A DNA stretch of 64,000 nt from positions 28,004,754-28,068,753 of the forward strand of contig CM026570.1 of assembly GCA_015143295.1 (NCBI GenBank), read 5' to 3'. The position numbers were made by a program, and so were the translations under genes. This document shows positions 46,973 to 60,418 of the stretch, piece by piece. The notes beneath the pieces are model-generated. The model was not told the origin of the DNA. It made no database searches and worked only from the letters and a program-made list of their open reading frames with translations. Origin of the DNA: Tetracentron sinense. Lineage: Eukaryota > Streptophyta > Magnoliopsida > Trochodendrales > Trochodendraceae. Position 1 is the first letter of the stretch. The number at the start of each line of letters is the position of its first letter.

Positions 46973-49900
46973 ATCCGAGGCCGTTTACCCAATTTGGGCA
47001 CCGTGAAGACCGAAATCCATGTTTCGCAAGTATGCTTTGGCCTAAACCTACCACCTTCCACCAAATCTATACCGGGGGTTGTAATTCAATTACGTTTCTT
47101 CTAGTGCTTGTATTTTAATATATCCTAAGTGTTGGAGTCGGTTTCGAGCGATTCCGAGGCCGTGTGCCCGAATTGGGCTCCGAGAAGGCCGGAATCCATG
47201 TTTCTCAAGTATGGTTTGGCCTAAAACCAACCACCGTCCACCAAATCTAAACTTGGGGTTTTATTTCAATCCCGTTTCTTCTAGCGGTCGTATTTCAATA
47301 TATGCTAAGCGTTGGAGTTGGTTTCGAGGGAATCCGGGGCCGTTTGCCTGATTTGAACAACAAGAAGGCCGAAATCCATACATGTTTCTTAAGTATACTT
47401 TGGCGTAAACTAACAAACGCCCACCAAATCCGAACCGGGGGTCGGATTTTGATACCGTTTCTTATATTGCATGTATTTTAATATATCCTAAGTGTTAGAG
47501 TTGGGTTCGAGGAAGTCCGAGGCCGTTTTCCCGATTTGGTTACCAAGAAGGCCAAAATCCATATTCTCCAATTATGCCTTGGCCTAAACCTACCACATTC
47601 ACAAAATCCAAACCAAGGGTCGGATTTTAATCCTGTTTCTTCTAGTGCATGTATTTAAATAAATTCTAAATGTTGGAGTTGGTTTCAAGGGAATTCGAGG
47701 CCGTTTCTCAAGTATGCTTTGGACTAAACCTACCACTTTCCTCTAACTCCAAACTGTGGGTCGGATTTCGATCTCATTTGTTCTAGCGCATGTATTTGAA
47801 TATATCCTAAGTGTTGGACTTGGTTTCGAGCGATTCTGAGGCCGTGTGGCAGATTTGGGTACCGAGAAGGTCGAAATCCTTGTGTCTCAAGTATGTTTTG
47901 GCCCAAACATACCACCTTACACCAAATCCAAACCAGGGGTTGGATTTCGATCTTGTTTCTTCTAATGCATTTATTTCAATATATCCTAAATGTTGAAGTT
48001 GGTTTCAAGGGAATCCGAGGCCGTTTGCCTAATTTGGGCACCGTGAAGACTGAAATCCATGTTTCTCAAATATGCTTTAGCCTAAACCTATCACCTTCCA
48101 CCAACTCCAAACCGAGGTTTGGATTTCAACTCGTTTCTTTTAGTGCTTGTATTGTAATATAAACTAAGTGTTGGAGTCGGTTTCATGCGATTTCGAGGCC
48201 GTGTGCCTGAATTGGGCTATGAGAAAGCTGGAATCCATGTTTCTCAAGTATGCTTTGGCCTAAACCTACCATCTTCCACCAAATCCAAACCGGGAGTCGT
48301 ATTTTGATCTTGTTTCTTCTAGTGGTTGTATTTCAATATATCCTAAGTTTGGAAGTCAGTTTCGAGGGAATCCAGGGCCATTTGCCCGATTTGAACAATG
48401 AGAAGGCCGAAATCTATGCATGTTTCTCAAGTATACTTCGGTGTAAACTAACAAACGCCCACCACATCCGAATGAGGGGTCGGATTTCGATACCGTTTCT
48501 TATAGCGCATGTATTTTAATATATCCTAAGTGTTAGTGATGGGTTCGAGGGAATCCGAGGCCGTTTTCCCAATTTGGGCACCGAGAATGCCGTAATCAAT
48601 ATTCCTCAATTATGCTTTGGCCTAAAGCTACCACCTTCCACCAAAACCAAACAGAAGGTCGGATTTTGATCCCGTTTCTTCTAGTACGTGTATTTCAATA
48701 TATACGAAATGTTGGAGTTGGTTTCAAGGGAATCCGAGGGAGTTTGCACGATTTGGGCATCGAGAAGACCGAAATTCGAGTTTCTCATGTATGCTTTGGC
48801 CTAAACCTACCATCTTCCTCCAAATCCAAACCGGGCGTCGGATTTAGATTAAGTTTCATCTAGTGCATGTATTTCAATGTATCCTTAGTGTTGGAGTCCG
48901 TTTCGAGTGATTCCGAGACCATGTGTCCGATTTGGGCACTAAGAAAGCCGAAATCCATGTTTCTCAAGTATGCTTCAGCCAAAACCTACCACCTTCCACC
49001 AAATCCAAACCAGGGGTCGGATTTCGATCCCGTTTCTTCTAGAGTATGTATTTCAATATATTCTAAGTCTTGGAGTTTATTTCGAGGGAATCCAAAGCCG
49101 TTTGCCAAATTTGGGCACTAAGAAAGTCGAAATCCATGCATATTTCTAAAGTATACTTTGACCTAAACCAACAAAGGCCCACAAAATTCAAACCGGGGTT
49201 GGATTTCAATGCCAGTTCTTATAACGCTTGTATTTTAATATATCTTAAGTGTTGGAGCCGGTTTCGACCGATTCTGATGCCATGTGCCTGATTTGGGCGT
49301 CGAGAAGGCCGAAATCCATATTTCTCAAGTATGCTTTGCCTTAAACCTACAACCATCCACCAAATCCAAACCGGGAGTGAGATCTCAATCCAATTTCTTC
49401 TACTGCATGTATTTCAATATATCCTATGTGTTGGAGTTAGTTTCATGGGAATCTCAGGCCGTTTGCTCGTTTTGGGCACCGATAAGGCCAAAATTCATGT
49501 TTCACATGTAGACTTTGGCCTAAACCTACCACCTTCCACCAAATCCAAACCGCGGGTTGGATTTCGATCTCATCTCTTCTAGCGCATGTATTTCAATATA
49601 TTCTAAGTGTTGGAGTTTTTTTTCAGGGAATCCAAGGCTGTTTATCCGATTTGGGCACCAAGAAAACCGAAATCCATGCATGTTTCTCAAGTATACTTCG
49701 ACCTAAACCAACAAAAGCCCACCAAATTCAAACTAGGGGTCGGATTTTGATGTGGTTTCTTATAACGCGTGTATTTTAATATATTATAAGTGCTAGAGTC
49801 AGTTTCAAGCGATTCCGTTGTTGTGTGCCTGATTTGGGCACTGAGAAGGCCAAAATCAATGTTTAAGTATGCTTTGCCCTAAACCTACCACATTCCACCA

Positions 49901-52900
49901 CATCCAAACCGGGGGTTGGATTTTGATCCTGTTTCTTCTAGTGTATGTATTTCAATATATCCTAAATGTTGGAGTTGGTTTCAAGCGAATCCAAGGTCGT
50001 TTGCCCGATTGGGGCACCGAGAAGGCCGAAATCTATGTTTCTTAAGTATGCTTTGGCCTAAACCTACCACCTTCCACCAACTCCAAACCGAGGTTCGGAT
50101 TTCGATCCTGTTTCTTCTAGCACTTGTATTTTTATATATCCTAAGTGTTGGAGTCAATTTCGAGCGATTCCGATTCGGCTCCGAGAAAGTCGGAATCCAT
50201 GTTTCTCAAGTATCCTTTGGCCTAAACCTACCACCTTCCACCGAAACGAAACTGGAGCTCGGATTTTGAAACCGGGGCCATTTGCCCGATTTGAACAACG
50301 AGAAGGCCTAAATCCATGCATATTTCTCAAGTATACATCGGCGTAAGCTAACAAACGCCCACCAAATCCGAACCGGGGGTCGAATTTCGATACTGTTTCT
50401 TATAGTGAATGTATTTTAATATATCCTAAGTGTTAGAGTTAGTTTCGAGGGAATCCGAAGTCATTTTTATGATTTGAGCACTGAGAATGCCAAAATCCAT
50501 GCATATTTCTCAAGTATACTTCTGCCTAAACCAATAAACGCCCACCCAATCCAAACCGAGGGTCGGATTTTGATGTCGTTTCTTCTAACCTGTGTATTTT
50601 AAGATATCATAATTATTGGAGTCGGTTTCGAGCAATTCCGAAGCTGTGTGCCGGATTTAGCCACCGACAAGGCCGAAATCCATGTTTCTCAAGTATGCTT
50701 TGGTCTAAACCTACCACCTTCCACCAAATCCAAACAGGGGGTCAGATTTTAATCCCATTTCTTTTAGCACATGCATTACAATATATCCTAAGTGTTGGAT
50801 TTAGTTTCGGGGGAATCTAAGGCCGTTTGCCTAATTTGGCACCGAGAAAGCCAAAATCCATGCATGTTTCTCAAGTACGCTCTAGCCTAAACCTACCACC
50901 TTCCACCAAATCCATACTGGGGGTTGGATTTCGATCCCGTTTCTTGTAGTGCGTGTATTTTAATATATCCTAAGTGTTGGAGTCAGTTTCGAGTGATTCC
51001 AATGTCGTGTGCCCGATTTGGGCACCGAGAAGGCCGAAATTCATGTGTCTCAAGTATGCTTTTGCCTCCACATACCACCTTCCACCAAATCCTAACCGGG
51101 GGTCGGATTTTGGTCCCGTTTCTTCTAGCGGTTGTATTTCAATGTATCCCAAGTGTTGGAGTTGGTTTCGAGGGAATCCGAAGCCGTTTGCCCGATTAGA
51201 ATAACGAGAAGGACGAAATCCATGCATGTTTCTCAAGAAAACTTTGGCGTAAACTAACAAACACCCACCAAATCTGAACCGGGGAATGGATTTCGATACC
51301 GTTTCTTATAGCACATTTATTTTAATATATCCTTAGTGTTAGAGTTGGTTTCGAGGGAATCCGAGTTCATTTTTCCGATTTGGGCAGCGAGAAGGTCGAA
51401 ATACATGCATAGTTCTCAAGTATACTTCGGCCTAAACCAACAAACGCCCACTAAATCCAAACCGAGAGTTGGATTTCGATGTCATTTCTTCTGACCTGTG
51501 TATTTTAATGTATCGTTAGTGTTGGAGTCGGTTTCGAGCGATTCCGAAGCTGTGTGCCCGATTTGGGCACCGAAAAGGCCGAAATTCATGTTTCTCAAGT
51601 ATGCTTAGGCCTAAACCTACCACCTTCCACCAAATCCAAATAGGGGGTTAGATTTCAATCCCGTTTCTTCTAGCACGTGCATTTCGATATTTCCTAAGTG
51701 TTGAATTTAGTTTCGAGGAAATCCAAGGCCGTTTGCCCGATTTGGGCACCAAGAAACCGGAATCCATGCATGTTTCTCAAGTATGCTCTGGCCTAAACCT
51801 ACCACCTTCAATCAAATCCAAGACTTATTGGCTTAAGAAGCAAGCCAAAGAAACAAGGGATTCGCTTACAGAAGTACTTTCCATATTAGGAAAGGGAATA
51901 TTTATATTTGAAGGGAGGTTTCGATCCCGTTTTTTCTAACACATGTATTTTAATATATCCTAAGTGTTGGAGTCGATTTCGAGTGATTCCGAGGTCGTGT
52001 GCCCGATTTGGGCACCGAGAAGGCCGAAATCCATATTTATCAAGTATGTTTTGGCCTAAACCTACCACCTTCCTCCAAATCCAAACCGGGGGATGGATTT
52101 CAATCCCGTTTCTTCTAGCACATGTATTTTAATATATCCTAAGTGTTAGAATCAGTTTCGAGTGATTCTGATGCCATTTGCTCGATTAGGGCACCGAGAA
52201 TGCCGAAATTCATGTTTCTCAAGTATGATTTGGCCTAAACCTACCACTTTCCACCAAATCCAAACCGGGGGACAGATATCGATCCCATTTCTTATAGCAC
52301 GTGTGTTTCAACATATCCTAAGTTTTGGAGTTGGTTTTGAGGGAATCCGAGGCTGTTTGCCCAATTTGGCCACCAAGAAGGTCGAAATCCATGTTTCTCA
52401 AGTATGCTTTCGCCTAAACCTACCACCTTCAACGAAATCCAAACCGGGGGTTGGATTTTGATCCCGTTTCTTCTAGTTCATGTATTTCAATATAACTAAG
52501 TGTTGGAGTTGGTTTCGAGGGAATCTAAGTCCATTTGCCCGATTTGGGCACCGAGAAGGCCGAAATCCATGCATATTTCTCAAGTATACTTCGGCCTAAA
52601 CCCTCAAATGCCTACCAAATCCAAACCGGGGGTCGGATGTCAATCCCATTTTTTCTAGCGCGTGTATTTCAATATATCCTAAGTGTTGGAGTTGGTTTCG
52701 AGGGAATCTGACGTTGTGTGCCCGATTTGGGCACCATAAAGGCCGAAATGGATGTTTCTCAAATATGTTTTGGCCTAAACCTACCACCTTGCACCAAATA
52801 CAAACCAGGGTTCAGATTTCGACTCCATTTCTACTAGCATGTGTATTTTAATATATCCTACATGTTAGAGTCACTTTTGCGCAATTCTGAGGCCGTGTGC

Positions 52901-53939
52901 AATATTTAGGAATCGAGAAGGCCGAGATGCTTTAGCTTAAACCTACTACCCTGCACCAAATCCAAATCCGGGGTCGGATTTTGATCATGTTTCTTCTAGC
53001 GCACGCATTTTTGTATATCCTAAGTGTTGGATTTGGTTTCGAGGGAATCCGAGGTCGGTTGCCTGATTAGGGCAACGAGAAAGCCAAAATCCCTGCATGT
53101 TCAATAGTATACTTCGCCTAAACCAACAAACGCCTACCAAATCCAAACCGGGGGTCGGATTTCAAGGTCATTTCTTCTAACATGTGTATTTTAATATATC
53201 CTATGTGTTGGAGTCGGTTTCGAACAATTCGGAGGCCATGTTCCCGATTTGGGCACCGAGAAGACCGGAATCCATGTTTCTCAAGTATGCTTTAACCTAA
53301 CCTTAACACCATCAACCAAATCAAAACCAGGGGTTGGATTTTGATCTTGTTTCTTGTAGCACGTGTATTTTATTTTATCCTAAGTGTTGGAATCATTTTT
53401 GAGCGATTCTGAGGTCGCATGCCAGATTTGGGAACCGAGAAGGCTGAAATCCATGTTTCTCATGTTTGCTTTGGCCTAAACTGACCACCTTCCACCAAAA
53501 CAAAACTGCAAGTCGAATTTTGATCCCGTTTCTTCTAGTGCATGCATTTCAATATATCGTAAATGTTGGATTTGGTTTCGAGGGAATCCGACAAAGCCAA
53601 AATCCATGCATGGATCTAAAGTATACTTCGGCCTAAACCAACAAACGCCCACCGAATCCGAACTGGGGTTCAGATTTTGATGCAGATTCTTCTAACGTGT
53701 GTAATTTAATATATCATAAGTGTTGGAGTCGGTTTCAAGCGATTTTGAGGCTGTGTGCCCAATTTGGGCACCGAGAAGGCTGAAATCCATGTTTCTCAAG
53801 TAAGCTTTGGCCTAAACCTACCACCTTCCAGCAAATCAAAATCGGGGGTCGGATTTCGATTCCATTTTTCCTAGCGTGTTTATTTCAATATATCCTAAGT
53901 GTGTTTGGTGTTGGGTTCGAGGGAATCAAAGGCCGTTTG
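46973..53939 (-). repeat. 179-bp satellite array, block 2 (inverted)
   Basis: About 39 monomers of the same satellite as block 1 but in reverse orientation ('ctttggcctaaacctaccacc', 'aatatatcctaagtgttgg'). The same three monomer classes occur, and the class order around the 'gatttgaacaac' type (near 47345, 48385, 50290 and 51195) matches that of block 1 read backwards. One non-satellite inset lies at about 51829-51915. Otherwise uninterrupted up to gypsy D. Confidence 0.97.
51829..51915. other. Non-satellite inset in satellite block 2
   Basis: Roughly 85-95 bp that replace about 13 bp of the monomer ('cttattggcttaagaagc' to 'ttatatttgaagg'). No terminal repeats or target duplication are seen. 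On the plus strand it is open and reads KKQAKETRDSLTEVLS, but no source is recognised. It may be filler DNA captured at a break. Confidence 0.6.
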
Positions 53940-55151
53940 TGTAGCACCCCGGACTTTTCCAACTTTAATGAATAACATTTTCGTTACCAATTGGCCTTCC
54001 TCATAGTATAATTAATAAATAAGGGAGAAATCAGAAATTCTGAAATTTCCAAAATTTTCGTTTTCGAAAAATGAATCCAACGCAAATTGAATCGTCAAAA
54101 TCGGACGAACGAGTCAAAAGATATGGTCAAAATAGTGGAACCTGCAGAGCACCGATCGATCGGTCCTCATCAGCGATCGATCGGTCCAAAACCGATCGAT
54201 CGGTGGCTATCGACTGGTCAGAAATTTTATATGGGAAAATTTTCCAGAGAGCATGTTTTTGACCGGTCGATCGGTCAATAACACCGATCGCTCGGTCGGC
54301 AACCGATCGATCGATCATAAGCACCGATCGCTCGGTCTATCGAGTTTTGCAGAATTTTTAGTAAGGGCGTTTTCATCTTTTGGGTGTTAACCCTTATCCA
54401 TAAGGGCTTGCCCGAGCCTTTAGGGCTTCATTCACCTCACTCAGAAGTTTTTGAGAGAGAAGAAGAGAAGAGAAGGGGGATTTACATCTAGGGTTTTCCA
54501 CTTGAGAGAATCAAGGGTTTTAGAACCCTAGAACCGTTCTAAAGGCTTGGATTCTCCAAATCCAACCTCAAGCTCGTGTGGAGTACCTCTTCCAAGCTAG
54601 GGCAGTGTTTCTACATCATCCTCAAGGATTTTTCTTTCCCTTTTCAAGGTTAGTATACTCTTCCTAGTTACTTTGGTAATAACCTAGGATTTTCCTAAGT
54701 AAATATGTGTTAGATCTTCCCCATTGCTCCCTTGTGTTGGTATATGCTAAATCCCAAAAACATAAACAAGATAATACAAACAAAGGGTGGAATGTATGAA
54801 TGGATGAGGAGTGGAGGCGATTGGATGCCATGTTGTGATGTATTGAATGATGGAAAAATGGTGGAAGGGCATATTACGCATAATGAACACACCCGAAGTG
54901 TTTGATGAAATGTTCGAATAAGAAAATATGAAATAACTAAAGGTAAAAAGGTTGAATACCACATGTTTGATAGAATGCATGAATAAACTAAGATTTGAAA
55001 GCATGAGTCATATAAATGTTCCCCATTTGGCAAGTTGTATACATGTGTTTATTTCGCTTCTTAAATTCTCACGTGAGTTGGGAATTGTTAAAATGCTATA
55101 TGTCATCATGATTTCACGATTGCTATGCACGAGCACATATTTAGATGGAGG

Positions 55152-55548
55152 ATATTGTCAAGGAGGTTGGTAGCCCCGGTTAAGGGTGCTAACCTCTGGC
55201 TCATAAGAAAAGAAATGGTATTGTCAAGCAGGTTGGTAGCCCAGGGATTATACGGGTGCTAACCTCTGGCTCATAAGAAAGGTATTGTACTGTCAAGGGG
55301 GTTGGTAGCCCAGGGATTATACGGGTGCTAACCCCTGGCTCATAAGAAATATATTGTACTGTCAAGGGGGTTGGTAGCCCAGGGATTATACGAGTGCTAG
55401 CCCCTGGCTCATAAGAAATATATTGTACTGTCAAGGGGGTTGGTAGCCCAGGGATTATACGGGTGCTAGCCCCTGGCTCGTAAGAAATATATTGTACTGT
55501 CAAGGAGGTTGGTAGCCCAGGGATATGCGGGTGCTAACCTCTGGCTCA
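55152..55548 (+). repeat. 69-bp hairpin array with compensating changes (D first LTR)
   Basis: There are six units, mostly 69 bp apart (tgtcaagg at 55291, 55360, 55429 and 55498). Outer units pair GAGGTT with AACCTC (55163/55191 and 55505/55536); inner units pair GGGGTT with AACCCC or AGCCCC (55298/55330). Both arms change together, as expected of a selected stem. Confidence 0.85.
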
Positions 55549-55768
55549 TAAGAAATATTGAAAGGATAACTCAAAGAGGTTTCGTATGATTCATAGACGT
55601 GTTTTGGTTTCATAACAATTATACTTGATAAAACGTTTATGTATGATGTCGGTAGAAATTGATTATGAATTGTACTCCTTCTATTACTTGTATATGATGT
55701 TGTTCATTATTACCATTGTTGGTTAGGAGTTTGTACTCGCTGAGTATTCCATGCTCAGTCGTACTTTC

Positions 55769-55909
55769 ATGTCGGCAGGTACACGAGCTCCTCTTGACAT
55801 ATGTGATCCGGGTCCTTCGATAGAGGAGGAACCTTATGAGGATCTGATAGTCAAGCCTCAGGCTGAGGCTAGAGACTTAGACCACTGGCCCCACGGGGGT
55901 GACTATTGA
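55769..55909 (+). CDS. Conserved short acidic ORF in D first LTR
   Basis: 46 codons, starting MSAG, with PLDIC at residues 8-12, a variant core PSIEEEPYED at 16-25 and DLDHWP at 36-41. The start, the PLDIC block, the Glu run and the DLxxWP end align with B although the DNA is quite different, and the length is the same as in B. An in-frame ATG 18 bases upstream lies in the inverted repeat. Function unknown. Confidence 0.55.
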   Translation: MSAGTRAPLDICDPGPSIEEEPYEDLIVKPQAEARDLDHWPHGGDY

Positions 55910-56198
55910 GCGAGATAGAGTTGTATTTTATCTTTTGTATTTGATAGGTGGGCTTGTCCACCTTAGACTTAGACATGTTTTGTATATAACTATGTCCACT
56001 TGGAATACTATAGTTTGGATCTCTATAAAGAAAGGAAAAATTTGTTTGCGCTTCCGCATTTATATTTAGCTTCTGCGCTTTGATTATCATTTTTTGTACT
56101 GTATTCTCTTGTTAATTACAGGAGGGTTTGGTAGGTACGAAGTATCACACCTAAAGTATCCCTTAACTCATAGGGGGTATTTTAGGGCGTGACAGAGG

Positions 56199-56210
56199 TG
56201 GTATCAGAGC
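56199..56210 (+). other. Primer-binding site of D, first unit
   Basis: TGGTATCAGAGC, four bases after the LTR; initiator Met tRNA. Confidence 0.92.
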
Positions 56211-56531
56211 TCTAGGCATTAGAGTCCCTAGGGTCGCTTAGTACTAGATACCATAATTGAACAAGGCATTAGGTGTAGGAAAGAGTTGTATTCCAAGTAT
56301 AGACTAACAAGTTAGTCTTAGTCAAAATAGGTTGAACTTCAACCAAACTTAGAATCCTACGCTAGGAACACGACATGTATGTTATGATATGATGTTGTAT
56401 ACCATGTGTGCATAAATTGTGTTGTGCTTATTAAATATGTCTGATGAATATGTATTAAGTGAATTGCGAAATTGTATTAAATGCGTATCCAAGTTAGACT
56501 CATGTGGTACTGTCGTTCTCAGGATCACATC

Positions 56532-57746
56532 ATGAGACGCGGTGCTCGGGGTCGCGGATACAATACGAGGGGAAGTGGAAGTGATGCCCCTTCCGGTGAT
56601 GAGTAACCCGATTTTGCCCAAGCTTTTGCATCTATAGCCGAGACTTTGGCTATGTTAGCAGCAAGGCCGGTTGCTGTTACTCCTTCTTCGCCTCCGCCAC
56701 CTCCGGCACACCATGCTTCAGGATTGGAGGCATTTAGGAGATTGCGTCCTCCTACCTTCTTCGGTACTACTGACCCCATGGTCGCCGAGGCATGGGTGAT
56801 GCAATTGGAAAAGATTTTTAGAGCGCTCCACTGCACGGATGAACAGAGAGTGGACTGGACCACCTTCGTGATGGAAGGTGCGGCCGAGCATTGGTGGAGA
56901 GCGGCACAGAGACAGAGGGAGTCCACCAGGGCGGGGGAGCTGTGGACATGGTCGGAATTTTTGGATGTCTTCTATAAACAGTATTTTCCGGCGGCTATCA
57001 AAGAACAGAAGGAGATTGAATTCATGACTCTTGAACATGGAGAGTTGAGTGTGGCCGATTATGAGGCTACCTTCGTGGAGTTGTCGAGATTCGCACCTCA
57101 CCTAATTGCATCGGAGCATATGCGAGTCAGGAAATTTGAGCGGGGATTGAAACCCTCCATTAGAGACAGGGTCTCGATGTTCCAGGTGGCTACCTGGGGA
57201 GAGGTTGTGAGCAAGGAAAAGCTTGCCGAGAGGAATTCGGAAGAATTCTTCAAGAGAAGGGATGTGGCTCGAGGCCAATCGAGTAGTTCGGGGTCGGCAG
57301 AGAAGAGGGCTAGGGCAGCCCCATATCAGGCATCCAAGCCGATACGGTCACAGAGGCCTCCCTTGACATCACAGGTATCTCGGCCTACGACTACACCGGT
57401 ACCTCGTCCCACACTTTCATAGGCCACCCGATATGTTCCACCTTCATCCTCATCAGCATTTGAGGAGTGCTCCTATTGTGGTCGGAGTCACCAGATTGGT
57501 GAATGTCGGAGGATTTCGGGTGGGTGCTTTCACTGTGGAGATGTGAATCACATGGTCAGGGATTACCCAAGCAGGCAGCTGCAGCCTATCCAACCCCAGG
57601 AGAGTAGGCCCCCAGTTCGACAGGATTCCCAACCGGGATCCTCACAGGCTTCTGCGTCTTGGCCTTCACGACCCACGTTATCCACTCCACCGCCTCACAG
57701 GGCAGACCAGAGGCAGGTCTTTGCCTTATCGGAAGGGGAGTTGTAA
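56532..57746 (+). pseudogene. gag region of D, first unit
   Basis: Capsid-like region with AEHWWRAA, TWSEFLDVFYKQYFP and KFERGLK, then a Ser/Pro/Arg-rich linker and zinc-knuckle region at about 57469-57575 (CSYCGRSHQIGEC, CFHCGD). Close to the second unit's gag (63014 onward) and more distantly to B. Fossil, broken. Confidence 0.85.
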
Positions 57747-57889
57747 TTGGCTTCAAGGTATGCTATCATGCTAAAGTTTTGAGTTGTAATTGGCTTCTAT
57801 TATGTGATGTGATTGCTTATATGTATGACATACTACCTATACTTATGTGTTATTGTGTGAAATCTATTAACGTGAATTTAATTAATCAC

Positions 57890-60330
57890 ACAGGCGCGTT
57901 ATTAGTGAATGAATGCCTAGCCCGAGTTTTGATCGACACAAGATCCACTCATTCATTTGTATCGCCTAGCTTTGCGAAAGGATTTTCAACCAAGTCCAAT
58001 CAGTTGAAGCATGAATTGACCATCTCCACACCGCTCGGCAAGTCGGTGGATACGGACCGTATATACAGGGACTGTGTAGTCCAAGTGGGACAGAATGAGT
58101 TGTTAGCCGACCTCATCATCCTGGACTTCCAAGACTTAGATTTCGATGTTATACTCGGTATGGATTGGCTATCGGCTCACCACGGACACGGGAAGATCAT
58201 GCACGAGACCCAAGAGCGTCACAGAGATACGTAGTTTTCTCGGGCTGGCAGGCTATTATCGGAGATTTATGGAGTGATTCTTCAGTTTGGCTGCACCTCT
58301 CACTTACTTGACGAGGAAGAATGCCAAGTTTAGTTGGAGCGACAAATGCGAAGTGAGCTTTCAGGAGTTGAAGAAACGCCTCACCACGGCCCCCGTCCTT
58401 ACTGTGCCATCCGGGAGTGGTGGTTTTGTGGTTTACAGTGATGCCTCGCATGTGGGGTTGGGATGTGTACTTATGCAGCACGGCAAAGTCATTGCTTACG
58501 CCTCCAGGCAATTGAAAGAGCATGAGAAGAATTATCCCACTCACGATTTAGAGCTCGCCGCAGTTGTGTTTGCCTTGAAGATTTGGCGACATTATCTCTA
58601 TGGGGAACAGTTCGACGTATTCACGGATCATAAAAGCTTGAAGTACCTGTTCTCCCAAAAGGAATTGAATTTAAGGCAGAGGAGATGGGTAGAGTTTTTG
58701 AAAGACTACGAATGTTCCATTCAATATCATCCGGGTAAGGCGAACGTTGTAGCCGATGCTCTTAGCCGGAAGCCCACTGGACTTTTGGCGCACATGATGC
58801 TGAGGGAATGGAGGTTGTTAGAAGATGCATCCAACCTCGACATCAGTTTTAGTCTCCCTACTTTTGGGCCAGTAATGGCTAATATCACAGTTAGGCTATA
58901 TATCCTGAGCATGACGAGGGAGTTGCAGGGAATGGATGCCGAGCTATTGTCTTGCCAAGACCAGTCAGTTAAAAGTGGCAGCAAGGATTTTGCGGTGAGG
59001 GATGATGGAATTATCACTTTCAAGGAAAGAGTATGTGTCCCAGCCGATGAGAAGGTTAAACGAGAAATCTTGTACGAGGCTCACCGGTCCAAGTACACCG
59101 TTCACCCCGGGGGTACCAAGATGTATAAGGACTTGAAGAAGCACTTTTGGTGGCGAAACATGAAGCGAGAAATAGCGGAGTACGTGTCCCGATGCTTGGT
59201 GTGCCAACAAGTCAAGGCCGAGCACAGGAGACCGGCGGGTCTGTTGCAGTCTCTCCCTATTCCCGAGTGGAAATGGGAACATATCTCTATGGACTTCATT
59301 GTGGGGTTGCCAAAGACAGTTAGAAAGACTGATGCGATATGGGTTGTTGTTGACAGACTCACGAAGTCCGCCCATTTCTTACCGTACCGGACTACATTCA
59401 ACTCAAATCAGTTAGCTGCCTTATACATCAAAGAGATAGTCCGATTGCATGGAGTACCAGTGAGCATTGTCTCAGACCGGGATCCAAGATTCACATCCAG
59501 GTTTTGGAAAAGTTTTCAGGATGCCATGGGTTCCCGACTAGACTTTAGCATGGCCTTCCATCCATAGACGGATAGGCAAACCGAGCGAGTGAATCAGATT
59601 ATTGAAGACATGCTCCGTGCATGTATGCTGAACTTCAAGGGAAGTTGGGAAGATCACCTATCTTTAGTGGAATTCGCCTACAACAATAGTTACCAGGCAA
59701 GCATACAGATGGCACCTTTTGAGGCTTTGTACGGAAGGAGTTGTAGATCCCCGTTATATTGGGATGAAGTGGGAAAGAAAAATTTTGGGCCCCAAGTTGA
59801 TTGAACAAACTGCAGATAGAGTCAAGCTCATCCGGGAAAGGTTGAAGACCGCACAAGATAGACAGAAGAGCGATGCCGACAACAGAATGAGGGATCTTGA
59901 ATTCCGAGTCGGTGACTTTGTTTTTGTCAAGATTTCACCGACCAAGGGTGTTATGCGATTCGGGAAAAGAGGCAAGCTTAGCCCGAGATATGTGGGTCCG
60001 TTCGAGATCATTACTCGAGTTGGTGAGGTAGCTTACCGAGTTGCCTTGCCCGCTCACATGGCGGCGATCCACAACGTATTTCACATCTCCATGCTTTGGA
60101 AGTATATCCCGGATCCTTCTCATGTCATCGAGCTTGATCCGATAGAGATCCGAGAGGACCTCACCCTAGTTGAACAACCGGTGCAGATCTTGGATAGGCG
60201 AGATTAAGTCTTGCGCAACAAGACCGTTCCCTTGGTCTTGGTAAGATGGCAACACCATTCAAGGGAGGAAGCTACTTGGGAACGAGAAGCCGAAGTACGA
60301 GAAAAGTACCCTCATTTATTTGTTTAAGGC
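57890..60330 (+). pseudogene. pol region of D, first unit
   Basis: Protease part at about 57900-58190, little RT, RNase H at about 58290-58790 ([21 protein letters not shown]), integrase zinc finger about 59080-59230, integrase core about 59280-59960 ([23 protein letters not shown]) and chromodomain-like end about 60100-60327. Same order as B, but the set of parts is incomplete. Fossil with several breaks. Confidence 0.85.
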
Positions 60331-60403
60331 CTTGACATTCCCTTGTATTTTGTTATAGTTTTACGCATGTATGTATCGTCCAAATTTCAGGGACAAAATT
60401 TTT

Positions 60404-60418
60404 GTAAGGGGGGGAGAA
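60404..60418 (+). other. Polypurine tract before D second LTR
   Basis: 'taagggggggagaa' is directly followed by the LTR TG at 60419. Confidence 0.88.

Larger units (their letters stand above)
53940..56194 (+). repeat. Gypsy D first LTR
   Basis: 2255 bp, TG...CA. Palindrome cluster about 54150-54340, donor-like CAAG|GTTAGT at 54645, hairpin array 55152-55548, inverted repeat 55740-55758 and acidic ORF 55769-55909. Confidence 0.93.

Noticed and set aside
47320-47345. CENP-B-box-like word (TTCGnnnnAnnCGGG) in some monomers, e.g. 'ttcgagggaatccgggg'
   Set aside because: The final CGGG is displaced by one base and most monomers match less well; a functional CENP-B box is not established in plants.
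55152-55548. CRISPR-like look of regularly spaced repeats
   Set aside because: The units are contiguous tandem repeats without unique spacers, inside a plant LTR, with no cas genes.
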